Assembly (NCBI GenBank): GCA_900175165.2
Contig: FWWN02000177.1
Span: forward strand, 124,001-188,000
Reading direction: 5' to 3'
DNA length: 64,000 nucleotides
Source: Rhizomucor pusillus
Lineage: Eukaryota; Mucoromycota; Mucoromycetes; Mucorales; Lichtheimiaceae
The notes under the pieces were generated by a model that saw only the letters and a program-made list of their open reading frames with translations, was not told where the DNA came from and ran no database searches. This document shows positions 9,948-20,859 of this stretch, piece by piece. The translations under genes were made by a program, and so were the position numbers. How positions within the stretch are numbered: position 1 is the stretch's first letter; every line of letters begins with the position of its first letter.

Positions 9948-10985
9948 ACTTCAACGAATTTGCTACTTTATTCTGTAGTATAGCATACCCGCGAGCATGT
10001 TAGCCGCCTAGTTACCCCGTACATTTCTTTATTTTTTTACTTGTCTTGTCTCTTATCTTGCATTGTACATTTTCATCTTTAGCATCTAATCTGCATCTCT
10101 TCTATTTCCTTTTTTGACTTCGTGGTTACCTCTGTGTGCTCTTTTTTGGGGGAACGGTCACCGCGGCTCAGATGACTGCTGTTCTTCTAAATCAAATTGA
10201 AAGAGACTACCACAGCGACTACCCCAGCTTGAGGTGAATCTCAAAGAGCGACTGCGTTGCGCTTTTGAGATTTCGGACCGACATCTTGGCAAGAGCGCAA
10301 GTTCAAGCTCCCTAGCCAACACAATACCACTAAATAAACAGCAATAAAGAGCTGGTCTGCTTCCTAAAAGTTACACATGATCCACATATTCTCGACAAAT
10401 CGCATATTTCGATGGGACATACAGTGTCTATGTTGGAATAAAGAATTCACTATGTTGAGAATATCATGCTACGTGTCAATGATGAACACATGAGCGCGTG
10501 CTAATATTTACTTCATCTTGGCCCATCCACGAGTAGCGGAATATACCTTTTTGCTCGTTGATAATATACTGTCAAATCTGCTAGATCGCTGATACTGCCA
10601 GAACTTTAAAGCGCATATCACCAAGGAATGTCGAATCTTTGTTATTTCCCCTCTAATCGATTAGTAGTTGTAGGTCGTGAAGCGTGAAATTTAGCACCTA
10701 CGTAAGACATATATAGGTAAAAATAGCACTCCATCGATTCAGTTAGCACTTCCCATGATCATTTTACTACGTACAAACTCGGATGGCGAAGTCATTTTTC
10801 CATCAAAAGTTGCGTCAGTCGTTTTGGGGAATTTCCAAGCAGCTCAGGGATGACCGAATATCGATTATCCCAAATTGGAGATTTTCCAAGCTCAGAAGGA
10901 CGACGAGCGTTTCCTGCATCCCACCAGTGACGTTTTCTTCCTCCTTCTCCGGCCAACGCCCTTTTACTACTAGACAGAAAGCAAC
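9948..10985. other. Intergenic, holds a strong hairpin
   Basis: A stretch of about 1 kb between two plus-strand genes. It contains T-rich 3' sequence of the upstream gene, the hairpin at 10237-10272 and the promoter of the oxysterol-binding gene. I see no supported gene. Confidence 0.5.
10237..10272. other. Perfect-arm hairpin of unknown role
   Basis: AATCTCAAAGAGCG (10237-10250) can pair with CGCTTTTGAGATT (10260-10272), giving 13 pairs with a single bulged base and a 9-nt loop. It lies about 290 bp after the stop of the WD40 gene. It could be part of a 3' UTR, a small structured RNA or a chance palindrome. Confidence 0.5.
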
Positions 10986-12665
10986 ATGTCCAAAAACTCG
11001 AACAGCGATCCTAATTCCACCGAAGAGCTCGAAGAAGGCTCTCGCAGCATTTTGCTCGGCATCGCGTCGCAGCTTACAAAGGGCATGGACCTGGTACGAG
11101 GCGTTTTTTGCCTACCTAAAGGCACACGCAAATACAATCATTACATGGTCTTGGCAATAATTCTAATGCTCATCACAGCATAGAGTAACGTTACCAACGT
11201 TTGTTTTAGAGCCACGCAGCATGCTAGAGCGCATTACAGACTTCATGTCTCATCCTGAACTCATTTTAAAGTACGTCTCGCTTGGTCAACCTGCCATTCT
11301 TTCCAAAATTTTGGCTGCTAACCTGTATATGTAAACCTAACAGTGCAAGCAAAATCGACGATCCTCTAGAAAGATTTATTGCAGTGCTTCGCTACTATTT
11401 GTCTGGATGGCACATCAAGCCAAAGGTAAATAGTATCGAGAAAAGAGACGAGTTTGATTCACGTGTATGTACGTTTATTGATCGAAGTATACGAGGATAG
11501 GGCGTCAAAAAACCATACAATCCCGTGTTGGGAGAGTATTTTAGATGTCGCTACGAATATCCTGATGGTACAGAGGCTTTCTACATTGCCGAACAGGTCT
11601 CTCACCATCCGCCGATCTCCGCGTACTTCTTCGCCTGCCCTGAGCATCACATCGTGATTGCAGGCGATATTCGACCCAAGTCGCGCTTCCTCGGCAACAG
11701 TGCTGGCACGCTGATGCATGGAGAGTCGCATATTATTCTGACAGACCGACACAATGAACGCTACGACATCACCATGCCGAACATTTATGCACGCGGCATC
11801 TTGTGAGTTCTCAGAGGCCATGCTGTACAAGCATGTTGGATATTGACGGGCTACTAATTCATAGGTTCGGCACCATGACAATGGAGCTCGGAGACAGTGC
11901 AAAGGTGCGATGCGTTACCAGCGACTTATCATGCGACCTTGATTTCAAGACCAAGGTAAAGCGAAAGAAACGATCAAGAAATGGTTACACGGCGATACTC
12001 ACAAGGGCGTTTGCTTGATTCACATTCTTTTCACAGGGTTTCTTTTCGGGACAATGGAACTCAGTTGCCGGAAAAATCAGAAAGGAATCAACGCAGGAAG
12101 TTCTGGCCGAGATCTCTGGTCAATGGTCCAACGAACTATACATTAAGCGATGCAAGGTTCGAGTGACTCCGAACGTCGTTGTTAAAACAATTTGCTAATT
12201 ACGGTAATCAGACATCTTCCAAGGACATTCTGTTTGATGTCAAGACTTCCACCATATGCCCTAAGATTGTAGCTCCAGAAGATGAACAGGATGAATACGA
12301 ATCTCGGCGACTGTGGTCGAAGCTCACGGCCGCCATCAAGAATCGCGATATGGATACAGCAACTGCAGAAAAGACGTTAATAGAAGATAACCAGCGACAG
12401 AAGGCACGAGTTAGAGATGAACGTGGCATCGAATGGCACCCACACTTTTTTAATGAAAACAACGATGATTACACTTTCAAGGGCCTTGTAGAGTAAGCTG
12501 ACTGACAAGAAGAAGAAGGATCAGATGAGATCCAGACATGTCGAACACGTGTGCTGACATATTCTTTGCAACAGTTTGGATCACAGCGATGTCAACAAGG
12601 CAAAAGAGCATTTGCAACGCTTTATTTTTGCAAAGCACGACGAAACTGCAGTCTCTCGCCATTAA
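10986..12665 (+). CDS. Oxysterol-binding protein, Kes1/Osh4 type, 388 aa
   Basis: Eight exons close in frame: 10986-11093, 11179-11270, 11344-11425, 11501-11802, 11865-11955, 12037-12156, 12212-12492, 12575-12665. The family signature EQVSHHPPISAYF is present, with the lipid-binding N-terminal lid region (RVTLPTFVLEPRSMLERITD) and the ORD core GVKKPYNPVLGEYFRC. Length and lack of PH or ankyrin domains match short Kes1/Osh4 proteins, which exchange sterol and phosphatidylinositol 4-phosphate between ER, Golgi and plasma membranes. It is a soluble cytosolic protein. The intron after exon 6 has an unusual donor (GTTCGA), but phase and conservation (KRCKTSSKDILFDVK) require it. The final exon encodes a charged tail ending ETAVSRH. 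Confidence 0.92.
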
Positions 12666-12944
12666 TCAAGAACTAGGCTTGCTGATATTTCGCTTTGCTC
12701 CATTCCCCAAACTGTGCATCGAATTGCACTCAATATCCTTCATTTCTTTCTTATTACAAAGATAAAAGATGCTTCTTCAAACAACTGCTGATACTCAATT
12801 GTTCCATTTTTTCTGTCATTTCGAATTGGCATGCACGAAATCAGGCAATGCTAATGAACAAGCGGAGTTCTGCATATCGAACGACGAAACCATGCGGATG
12901 AAAGGGTGCAAGCCCGCCTCCCTTCCTCATCACACTCGCCTGGA

Positions 12945-14377
12945 ATGACAGGCCCGAAACCAGACGAAGACTCGGGTAATCATCAGCCAAAGAGCAGTGC
13001 TCCCCGTCCAAAGGTGGCACTGTCTCCTGCTGTGTCGGCCTTCCAGTTTATGCCGAACCATCTGTCACCTCATCGTTCTGGCGAGTGGGTTCGGTCTCTG
13101 TCGTCTGACGGGCGCAGCAACAGTTCCAGCGCAGCAGCAGTGGACCTAAGACGCTCAGCATCCAACCACGCAGGCAACAACCGTGCAGCTCGTTCGCCGA
13201 GCCCTGTAGCGCCAAAACCGCCGGCCATTAAGGACGGATACGTCTACAAGGACGAAATTATCATACTCGACAAAGAAAGGAAGGAAGAATTGCTCAAAGT
13301 GGGCGAGATTGAATTACAGAGCGAATGGACGTTTTGGTACGACAGGTAAAAAATCGTCTCAATGGAAAGTTTGCTGCGACGATTGGGGGAATAATTAAGT
13401 GAAAAAATAATTGGCTGCCAGGTACGTACCTAATTTGCCTGCTTCAGAGTACGAAGCGAATCTGCAAATGATTTCGACGGTCGGAACGGTGCAGGTAAAT
13501 ATTGCTACAATTTGTTTAAATTGTTGAGAAAAAACACAGTGTGAAGCGCAATCTCCAGAGAGCTCAGACGATATCACACCCAGAAATTCTGGTCAGTGTA
13601 CAACAACATTGATGGCCCTGATGGACTTGGATTTCGAAGTAATTTGCATTTCATGCGGAAAGGCATTAAACCCATCTGGTATATAAAAAGGAGTTTCGAG
13701 ACCAGCAAAGACCATGATGCTTACGGAAACATGGCTTTACAGGGAAGATCCGCAGAACGAGCATGGAGGATCGTACAATTTTAAAATACCCAAAACCCAT
13801 TCCCCGCTAGCGTGGCGCGATTTGCTTGTACTATTGATTGGGGAGAAAGTTGAAGACTGGCTTGGTGATACCGTGTGCGGCGTGTCGGTTTCTTCTAGGC
13901 AGCAGTGTGACAATTATCAGATCTGGACTGCACACACTCACCAGAACGATAGCGCCAAGGACGCCAGGATTCGATCAAAGTTGACAGAGCTGTTGCGACC
14001 AGCGGAAATACAATCCTTTTATTACAAAGGTATTACCTAGAGCGCGCAGTGACGATAACCCGGTAATAATATCTATGGTTGCAGTGCACAAGAACCACGC
14101 TGCTTTCCAAAAAACCCGATGGAATGACGATCCAGCGAGCTTGCTGAAGACTCCTCTGGAAATGCGGCAAAAGATCACGCAGGAGAATATCGAGAAAGTC
14201 GTCGCTGACATTGAGCGTCTTTCTATGAAACAGAAAAGACATCATCACCAACAGCAGCAACAGCAACAGCAATCACAATCAAATCACAATCACAGCAACA
14301 ACAATACCAACCTTCAGCAGCAGCAACAGCAGCAGCAGCAACCACCAATACAGCAACATCCTTCCACTCCACAGTAA
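12945..14377 (+). CDS. eIF4E family protein, 4EHP (class II) type, 382 aa
   Basis: Five exons close in frame: 12945-13345, 13422-13494, 13584-13678, 13743-14029, 14085-14377. The core runs from about residue 120 to 310: LQSEWTFWYDRY, TVQKFWSVYNNI and the cap-stacking loop GIKPIWEDPQNEHGG. The position that is Trp56 in human eIF4E is Tyr here (ASEYEANLQ against SKTWQANL), which is diagnostic of the 4EHP class; these bind cap but usually repress translation instead of recruiting eIF4G. A 115-residue Ser/Pro-rich N-terminal tail and a C-terminal His/Gln/Asn tail with two glutamine runs flank the core, so the protein is long for the family. The in-frame GTG at 12906 is not a likely start; the first ATG in frame is at 12945. 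Confidence 0.88.
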
Positions 14378-14521
14378 ATAATATCTACTCAATAAATTTT
14401 TTGGTCCTCCTTCTAGTTTTCTCTCTTCTTTACACATTTAAAATTTATTTCGCAGAAGTCTTTAGCTGGAAGTTAAGAGTTGTCAATATACAAATAAATG
14501 TAAAAAGGAAAACTGAATCTT

Positions 14522-14881
14522 CTAGAACTGTACCTGCAACCCATGCATACCCTTGATCTCCTCCTTCAAAATTTCATTTACTAGACGATGTTGCTTGACG
14601 ATGCTGGCGCCTTCAAACGCCTTGGATGCAATATCAATGGCATACATGGAGCCACAGCCGCCTTTTCACAGTTGCATTGGTGGCATGAACATAGGCTGAA
14701 TACGGAAAATTTCTCACTTACCAGAAACGTCGACAACTCGAAGTTTGTGAGGCGACAGGGCTTCGCTCAATTTGTTGTAAATGTGCTGCTCGCCTTCCGA
14801 CATTGATGCGCCAGTGGTGTACATTGCTCGATTAGCGAGACCGAGTCGCGGAACAGTCGATCGGACGAGACGGGGCAACAT
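14522..14881 (-). CDS. BolA-like protein, mitochondrial BOLA3 type, 99 aa
   Basis: Two exons, 14881-14722 and 14661-14522, close in frame. The C-terminal 80 residues are a BolA domain: LRVVDVSGGCGSMYAIDIAS, then KAFEGASIVKQHRLVNEILK and EEIKGMHGLQV with the invariant His region and the Cys that helps bind a shared [2Fe-2S] cluster with a monothiol glutaredoxin. The first 25 residues (MLPRLVRSTVPRLGLANRAM) are Arg-rich, lack acidic residues and look like a mitochondrial presequence. In mitochondria, BOLA3/Bol3 acts late in iron-sulfur cluster delivery to lipoate synthase and succinate dehydrogenase. Assignment to BOLA3 instead of BOLA1 rests on the GGCGSMY motif and the presequence. Confidence 0.9.
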
Positions 14882-15729
14882 GTTCTTTGATCGAGGAGGA
14901 GGGAGTGGGGGCTAGTGAAGAAAGCGAGCTGCACCAATTTGTAAGCCAGCAGCTTTGACGGGATGCCTGACAAAAGATTTAATGAACATATGGGACTCAA
15001 AGACAGCAGAATACTACTGTGAAAATATTCAAACCAGGTTTGAGTGAGCACTGGTAGAGATTTGAAACAGTCATAACCATAATTTATTATTGTCTCGCGT
15101 TCGACTGCAACCTGGGATAGGCTATATAAGCCTTCATATACACCGAGGCAGTGAGTATGTAATCAAAGAAAAGAAAAAAAAAGGAATCGCAGGCGCAGAA
15201 TTATCCAAGATTGATCAAGAGAGCAGAGAAATAACGAGTGAAAATAGCAGAAAATGCCACAATGAGTGTTTCCCCATGAGTTCAGGAGAAGCTACTATTT
15301 GAGGATCGTCTTCTGCCAATCAATGTCTTTGTCATCCCAAATTCATCTTTTCCAGCAAAGCTACTTTTGGTGCAACAATGAAGTACAGTAATTGATAAAC
15401 CTTGTTCATGTCCGTCAATGTTTTGCGATCCATGCTGGAATAATAATTAGTCACCAAGCGCTCGATTGATGATGCATGCTGTCAAGTGGTTGGAGTGAGA
15501 TGTCATCCAAAGAAACGAGAAAATGGGTCACGCGCAGGCTATTGTCTGTGTACGCTCAAAACTTGCATGTGACATGAAAAGAAGGTTGTTGCTTTCCAAG
15601 GGCGGGCTTTCCCAAACAAGTTTGTAGAAACGAGGGCCAGGTTCTTGCTTTCTTTTATTCCTTTCCTCTTTTTTTACTTTCCTACTACTTTTTGTCACAA
15701 TGCTTCCAACTAGTTCTTCATTCTGATCA
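14882..15729. other. Intergenic between BOLA3 and a plus-strand gene
   Basis: The region holds the divergent promoters of the minus-strand BOLA3 gene and the plus-strand gene at 15730. A 34-codon minus-strand frame near 15435-15334 (MDRKTLTDMNKVYQLLYFIV...) is mildly coding-like, but I could not close a splice model around it. Nothing else is supported. Confidence 0.4.
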
Positions 15730-17070
15730 ATGACGAGTTGTTTACAGTGTAGTTGTATTGGCTCAGCCAGACGGCAACGTGAGCACCACCACGAAGAACC
15801 CAACGCATTCGATCTGACCTGGAGCAACTATATTTTATCGACCTACTTTGGTTCCTGCACACCCAAATTATTCCGTAAAAAGCAACCCATACGACTTGAG
15901 GACGACGAGGACGACGAGGAGCTTTTCCTCGGCCCCGATTACTACAACGAACACTGCCAAGGCCGCGCCGTGCACGGCTACCTCGACAACGCTAGAGACC
16001 GGAAATTTGACTCTGTACTCTACGACCAGCAAGATTCTGTACCTCACTTTGTTACACGCAACCCGTTCGGCAAAGCCAAAAAGAAAAAGAAGAAACACAG
16101 AAAGCGACATGATTATATACTGCCTGGAGGTGTGATTCCAGAAGACGCAGAGTTTTTGGATGATGATCAAATAGCCAACTTTGCTTACCGCATTGATCAG
16201 GTGTGAGAGAGAGGCTTTTTACATTGAATAACGACAACCGTGCTGACATTTACAAAATTTTATTAACATGTAGGATGAAGATGCAGATCAGTATGGCGAG
16301 GAGACATATATCGACTCTCCACGACACGCTCCAGCAATCCAAGAAATGCAGCCTCCTCCGCCGAAACAGCAGCGGCAACAGAAAGAATTCTACGCGGCAA
16401 AGACAATGCCTTCGTTTGTACTGAGTGACGAAGAGCAGCATCCAGAGCAGGCACAGCCATCCGGCGCGGCAGATCCAGACTCTGAATACGCTGCAGCTGC
16501 AGCGCAGAATCTGTTAAGTGAGCGGTTGGAAGACTTGACAGACAAATTAGCATATATCAAAAAGAATATCATGAACATGAATGGGACTCCATCCGACAAT
16601 GAAGCGGATAAGGCAACGTTGCATACCCTAAAAACATTGCCAAACGAACAGCAACCAGCAGATAGCAGGTAGAGAGAGAATAGGTGATAGCACCACGGTG
16701 AACATTTACTGAGGAAATGATACAAATAAGAACGGAATCGGATATAGGGTCCATAGGTTCCCAGGCACTTGACGAGTATGAATCTACGTCTGAGATACCA
16801 ACACCTTATCAACAACGACAAGATGGAGACGACGACGATAGATTACGGCGGCACTCGGGCGTATCACAATTCCGCATCCCATTCGGTGCAGTCGAGTCTC
16901 CCCCATTTGGCTCTGACCGGCATCCTTTCTCCTACTTTACAGACCGCTCCGCTGCAATCCCAGAAAATGACGACGACCAACTTAGCACGACTTCATCTAA
17001 ATACTCGGATACCCCTGGCTTTAATCTTCAAGGCGTTCTCAACTTTGGCAAACGATGGCTCGGTGTCTAG
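15730..17070 (+). CDS. Hypothetical acidic, low-complexity protein, 401 aa
   Basis: Three exons, 15730-16200, 16274-16668 and 16731-17070, close in frame. I do not recognise the family. The N-terminus carries a small Cys motif (CLQCSC). Then follow a strongly acidic patch (RLEDDEDDEELFLGPDYYNE), a lysine-rich basic patch (KAKKKKKKHRKR) that could act as a nuclear signal, and a conserved-looking block YILPGGVIPEDAEFLDDDQI. The middle is Gln/Pro-rich with a short coiled coil (LSERLEDLTDKLAYIKKNIM). The C-terminus (GVSQFRIPFGAVESPPFGSD; GFNLQGVLNFGKRWLGV) looks constrained and may be a short binding motif. No membrane segment is seen. Intron phases and consistent composition make a real gene likely; function is unknown. 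Confidence 0.7.
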
Positions 17071-17334
17071 TTATTCCATATATAAACCTTATCTGTGCGC
17101 CCATATCCTACTTTCTAGCCTTCTTCCTTTCTCTCTCCTTTCCTCTCTGAATATTTTCCGTTTTCCATTTCATCAAAACGAAACAGTAATAGATCGGTTT
17201 TATCGCACTTTCTATATATGGAAGTGGTATGATGTATCCATGACAAAAGGTCAAATCGTTCGATGTCTCGGAGGATCCGCACTTTTCATCCTTTCTTTTC
17301 TCTTTAGTTATTTTCTTCGTATAATTACAAGAGG

Positions 17335-19783
17335 ATGTTCAGCAGCTTGTTCTTGGAGAAGGAAAAGATTCCAACTATTGAGATAGATCCAAAACAGCAT
17401 ATATACCGATGTCGACAGTCCAAGTCAGAGTTAGTCAAAGCACCTCTATTCCCCAGACTACGCGACGATGAACGTACAGTGCACCACGTCTGGAGCAAGG
17501 CTTCAGAAACCAACGCACACAAGCCAGGATTTGGATATCGCAAACTTGTCAAGGTAAGCGCAGCGCGCGCCTTCTTGGTGATCTTTAGCTGACAAAGCGA
17601 ACTAGATCCACACAAAGGAGAAGGAGGATAGCCATGGAAAGAAAAAGCGCTGGATTATGTATGAGCTTGAGGGTTACAAGTGGACGACGTACGGTGAAGC
17701 AAAGACGCTGACGGACAGAGTGGCGTCGTGGCTACATGCTCATGGACTGAGGGCTGGCGATCGTCTTTTAATCTATTCAAAGACCAGGTAAAAAGAAAAA
17801 GTATACCATTTGCAGTACGTGCTAAATAATAGTCTCTTTTCGGCAGACCTGAATGGATGCAAATGGCGCTAGGCAGGTCTCGATCAATGATTTATGTGAA
17901 AGAACCTGCGATTAACCAGAAAATACAATACAGCTTGTTTCTCTCTGGGTGTTGTCGTTAGCACAGCGTACGACAGTATGCCACCTGAAGCGGTAGCACA
18001 TATCATGCAAGAAACGGAGCCAAAAGCTGTTTTTACAGAAGTGGGCTTGATGGGAACACTCAACAAGGCAAAAAAGAAATCGTCCGATAAGAGTCATACA
18101 CTGGACATTGTCGTGTATGCCGGAGAAGAGTTCGAAGGTGCCGAGGAACTCGAAACGTTCAAGCAAGAAAACAAGGGTAAGATTGAGCATTGGTCAACCA
18201 TCGCTGAAGGCAACGCCGGTCAAAAAGGAACGGTCCACGATAGCTCTCCAAGACCAGATGATCTGGCTCTCATTATGTATACGCAAGTATAAATTCCCTG
18301 AATCCATATTTATCTTCTCACATCATTAATATCCTGTTGCCTTGGAAATAGGTCAGGAACGACTGGCACCCCCAAGGGAATCGAGGTGACCCACGGAAAC
18401 CTCGTAGCCGCTATGGGTGCAGCGGAGCACCTCGTCGTGGATATCCTGAATCGCCACCAACATTCATACATTGGTTTCTTGCCGTTAGCGCATATTCTCG
18501 AATTTATTCTTGAGTTTATATTTATTACTATGGTAAGCGCTAGTTCGTCCTTCACAAGCAATGGCGTCTTTTTTCATTCATACTGACCACGCTGCTGTTA
18601 TTGCTAGGCAATTCCTATTGGATATGGTACTATTCGCACTCTTATGCCAGACTCTGTTTGCGGCAAAGATGGTCAAGGCAAAGGTAAAGGCGATCTTGAG
18701 TCCCTGCGACCTACCATACTTGCTGGCGTTCCTGTCGTCTGGGAGCGCATACGGCGAAGCGTTCTGCAAGAGCTGGATAAACAGCATTGGACAGTTCGCA
18801 AAGCATTTGACGGTAAGCCGCTATCTGGTCTTTATCTCGCTTGTAAGCATGGAACTAAGTAAGATCATTCAGCGGCTGTTGAAGCGAAATGGCAGCTTTT
18901 GAAATTTTTCGGCCAAGAGAATGCAATTACACGCCTATTCGATTCCACCGTGTTTGCTCCCATTCGTCAAAGGACAGGCGGTCGTCTCATGTATGGACTC
19001 TCCGGAGGCGCACCGCTGTCTCTTGACACACACAAGTTTGTTACTACCACGCTCTGCTTCTTGCTGCAGGGTTACGGGCAAGCATCCAGAAGAAACCCAT
19101 TCAAAAGCTAACATTGCTAACGGCCAATTTTATGCAGTTTGACAGAGTGTTGCGGGCTTGGCGCAATCACACTGCCGTCTCTTGGGATAGTAACAGGTGC
19201 TATCGGCGCACCGTCACCTGCACTCGAGTTTAGACTGGTGGATGTGCCAGAGACTGACTACAAGGCTGAAAACGGCACAGGAGAGCTCTGGATCCGAGGT
19301 CCTTCCTTGATGCGTGGATATTACAAGCGTGAAGACTTGACAAAGGAAGCGATCCAGGAAGACGGATGGTTCAAGACAGGCGACGTTGCAGAGCTCCGCG
19401 ACGATGGCTCGTTCGCGATCACCGATCGAGCAAAGAACCTTGTGAAACTCGCGCACGGAGAATACATTGCTCTTGAAAGCCTCGAGTCCAAATACCGCAA
19501 CTGCTCCGAGATCAAGAATATTTGCATCGTTGCAGATAGCAACAAGGATCACATTGTTGCGATCGTCGAACCTACCAAGAATAATCCTCACAAGGACGCT
19601 TTGCTCAAGAGTCTCCAGGAAACAGCACGCCAAAGCGATTGCAACAGAGCCGAAATTGTAAAGGACATTCACGTGACACAAAGCGTCGACTGGGCTGAGA
19701 AGTATTTGACTACAAGTGGCAAACTTAAGCGTAAAGATATTGAAAAAGACCATGAGGAAGAAATAAAAACGATTTATAACTAG
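17335..19783 (+). CDS. Long-chain acyl-CoA synthetase (FAA/ACSL type), 670 aa
   Basis: Eight exons close in frame: 17335-17553, 17606-17787, 17847-17872, 17934-18282, 18352-18532, 18608-18812, 18873-19077, 19138-19783. The protein activates fatty acids with ATP and CoA. The ATP/AMP signature YTSGTTGTPKG spans an intron near 18283; later motifs are GYGLTECCG, TGDVAELRDDGSFAITDRAK (fatty-acyl-CoA synthetase signature) and SGKLKRKDI with the catalytic Lys. Three of seven introns (17873-17933, 18283-18351, 19078-19137) have GC donors (GCAGGT, GCAAGT, GCAAGC); only GC-AG splicing keeps MALACF, YTSGTTG and GYGLTECC intact. There is no C-terminal SKL-type peroxisome signal, so ER, lipid-droplet or plasma-membrane association is more likely. 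Confidence 0.93.
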
Positions 19784-20859
19784 TGTTATTATATTTATTA
19801 AATAAAACTTTTCAATATCTATGGTCAGTTATGTCCTAACATTCTGTCAGTCATCACCTACTTACATGATTGGAAGGAGCGTCGGGTGGGTAAGATAGCG
19901 GAGAGAGAGAGGACGAAGCAGCATGGAGGGCGGAAGGTAGAGGACAGAGCGGACGAAGATGACGAGGAGGATTCTATCAAAAACGTATTGTGAGAGAGCG
20001 AGAAGTAATCAATCAGAGCAAGGTTACTTACTACACTTAACCCGTCACGCAGAGCGTCTTTCACGCCTTGGTTCTCGGCAAAGAATACGCCACGGTGCCA
20101 AGACGGAGGACTATGACATTTTAATCTATTAATACGATATAGTAATATGCGAAGTCCATGTTACAACCTACAAAGACAGAACCAGACGAGAGAAAGTAAA
20201 AGGAACGGAAGAAGAACTGAAGAATGAACATAATATCGAGTCTTCGGGTTATGACGATCGGAATGTTGCTGAAAGAGTGTCATGGTGGAGAAAAGTCAAT
20301 GATATCGACAACAGAGAAAGTGTTGATGACAAAGCACTTAATGCACATTGATCTAGGCGAGCGTATATCTTAGTAGACCTGGAATTCGACGGCGCTGTGC
20401 TTGCAGAAGCGAAGCGAATGGAGTTATGAAGGCCAAGCGAGGTTATTATTCAATGCAGATTTTACTGAAAACAATTTTCGGTTACGGGAGGTAGCGACCG
20501 CTAAAGCACTTGTAAATTCAAAAATCCATTCATTGAAAGCCTTGGCCAGCAGCTATCAGCATATTTCAGGTACGTAATGGACAGCATGGGAGTGGATTCC
20601 TATACAGGAGATGCTTTGTGGTAAAGCATATCAAAGTCGAGCACTTCGCGTGCAAATTTCTGCATTTGTCCCTCGTAGAAATCCAATCAAGGTGTACTCA
20701 TAGTTTTATCCTTTGATCGATATTGCGTATAACTTTACAGATACACACGATCAGTGCCTCCGCATTGCATGCATGTCGAGGCTGAAACCGATCATGTGAT
20801 GCCCTAGTTTGGTCATTTGCCTGGCAAATTTTTCCTTTGAAGCTGGACGCTACTTGCTT
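19784..20859. other. Intergenic, possible minus-strand small gene not resolved
   Basis: On the minus strand around 20100-20030 a coding-like run (PPSWHRGVFFAENQGVKDALRDGLSV) ends at a good donor, GTAAGT. About 60 nt later another run is rich in hydrophobic residues. I could not find a start or close the frame, so no gene is called. The rest is A/G-rich with no visible feature. Confidence 0.35.

Noticed and set aside
10390..10475. Inverted pair ATATTCTCGAC / GTTGAGAATAT
   Set aside because: The arms are 11 bases, include a G-T pair and are some 60 nt apart; weaker than the nearby hairpin and plausible by chance.
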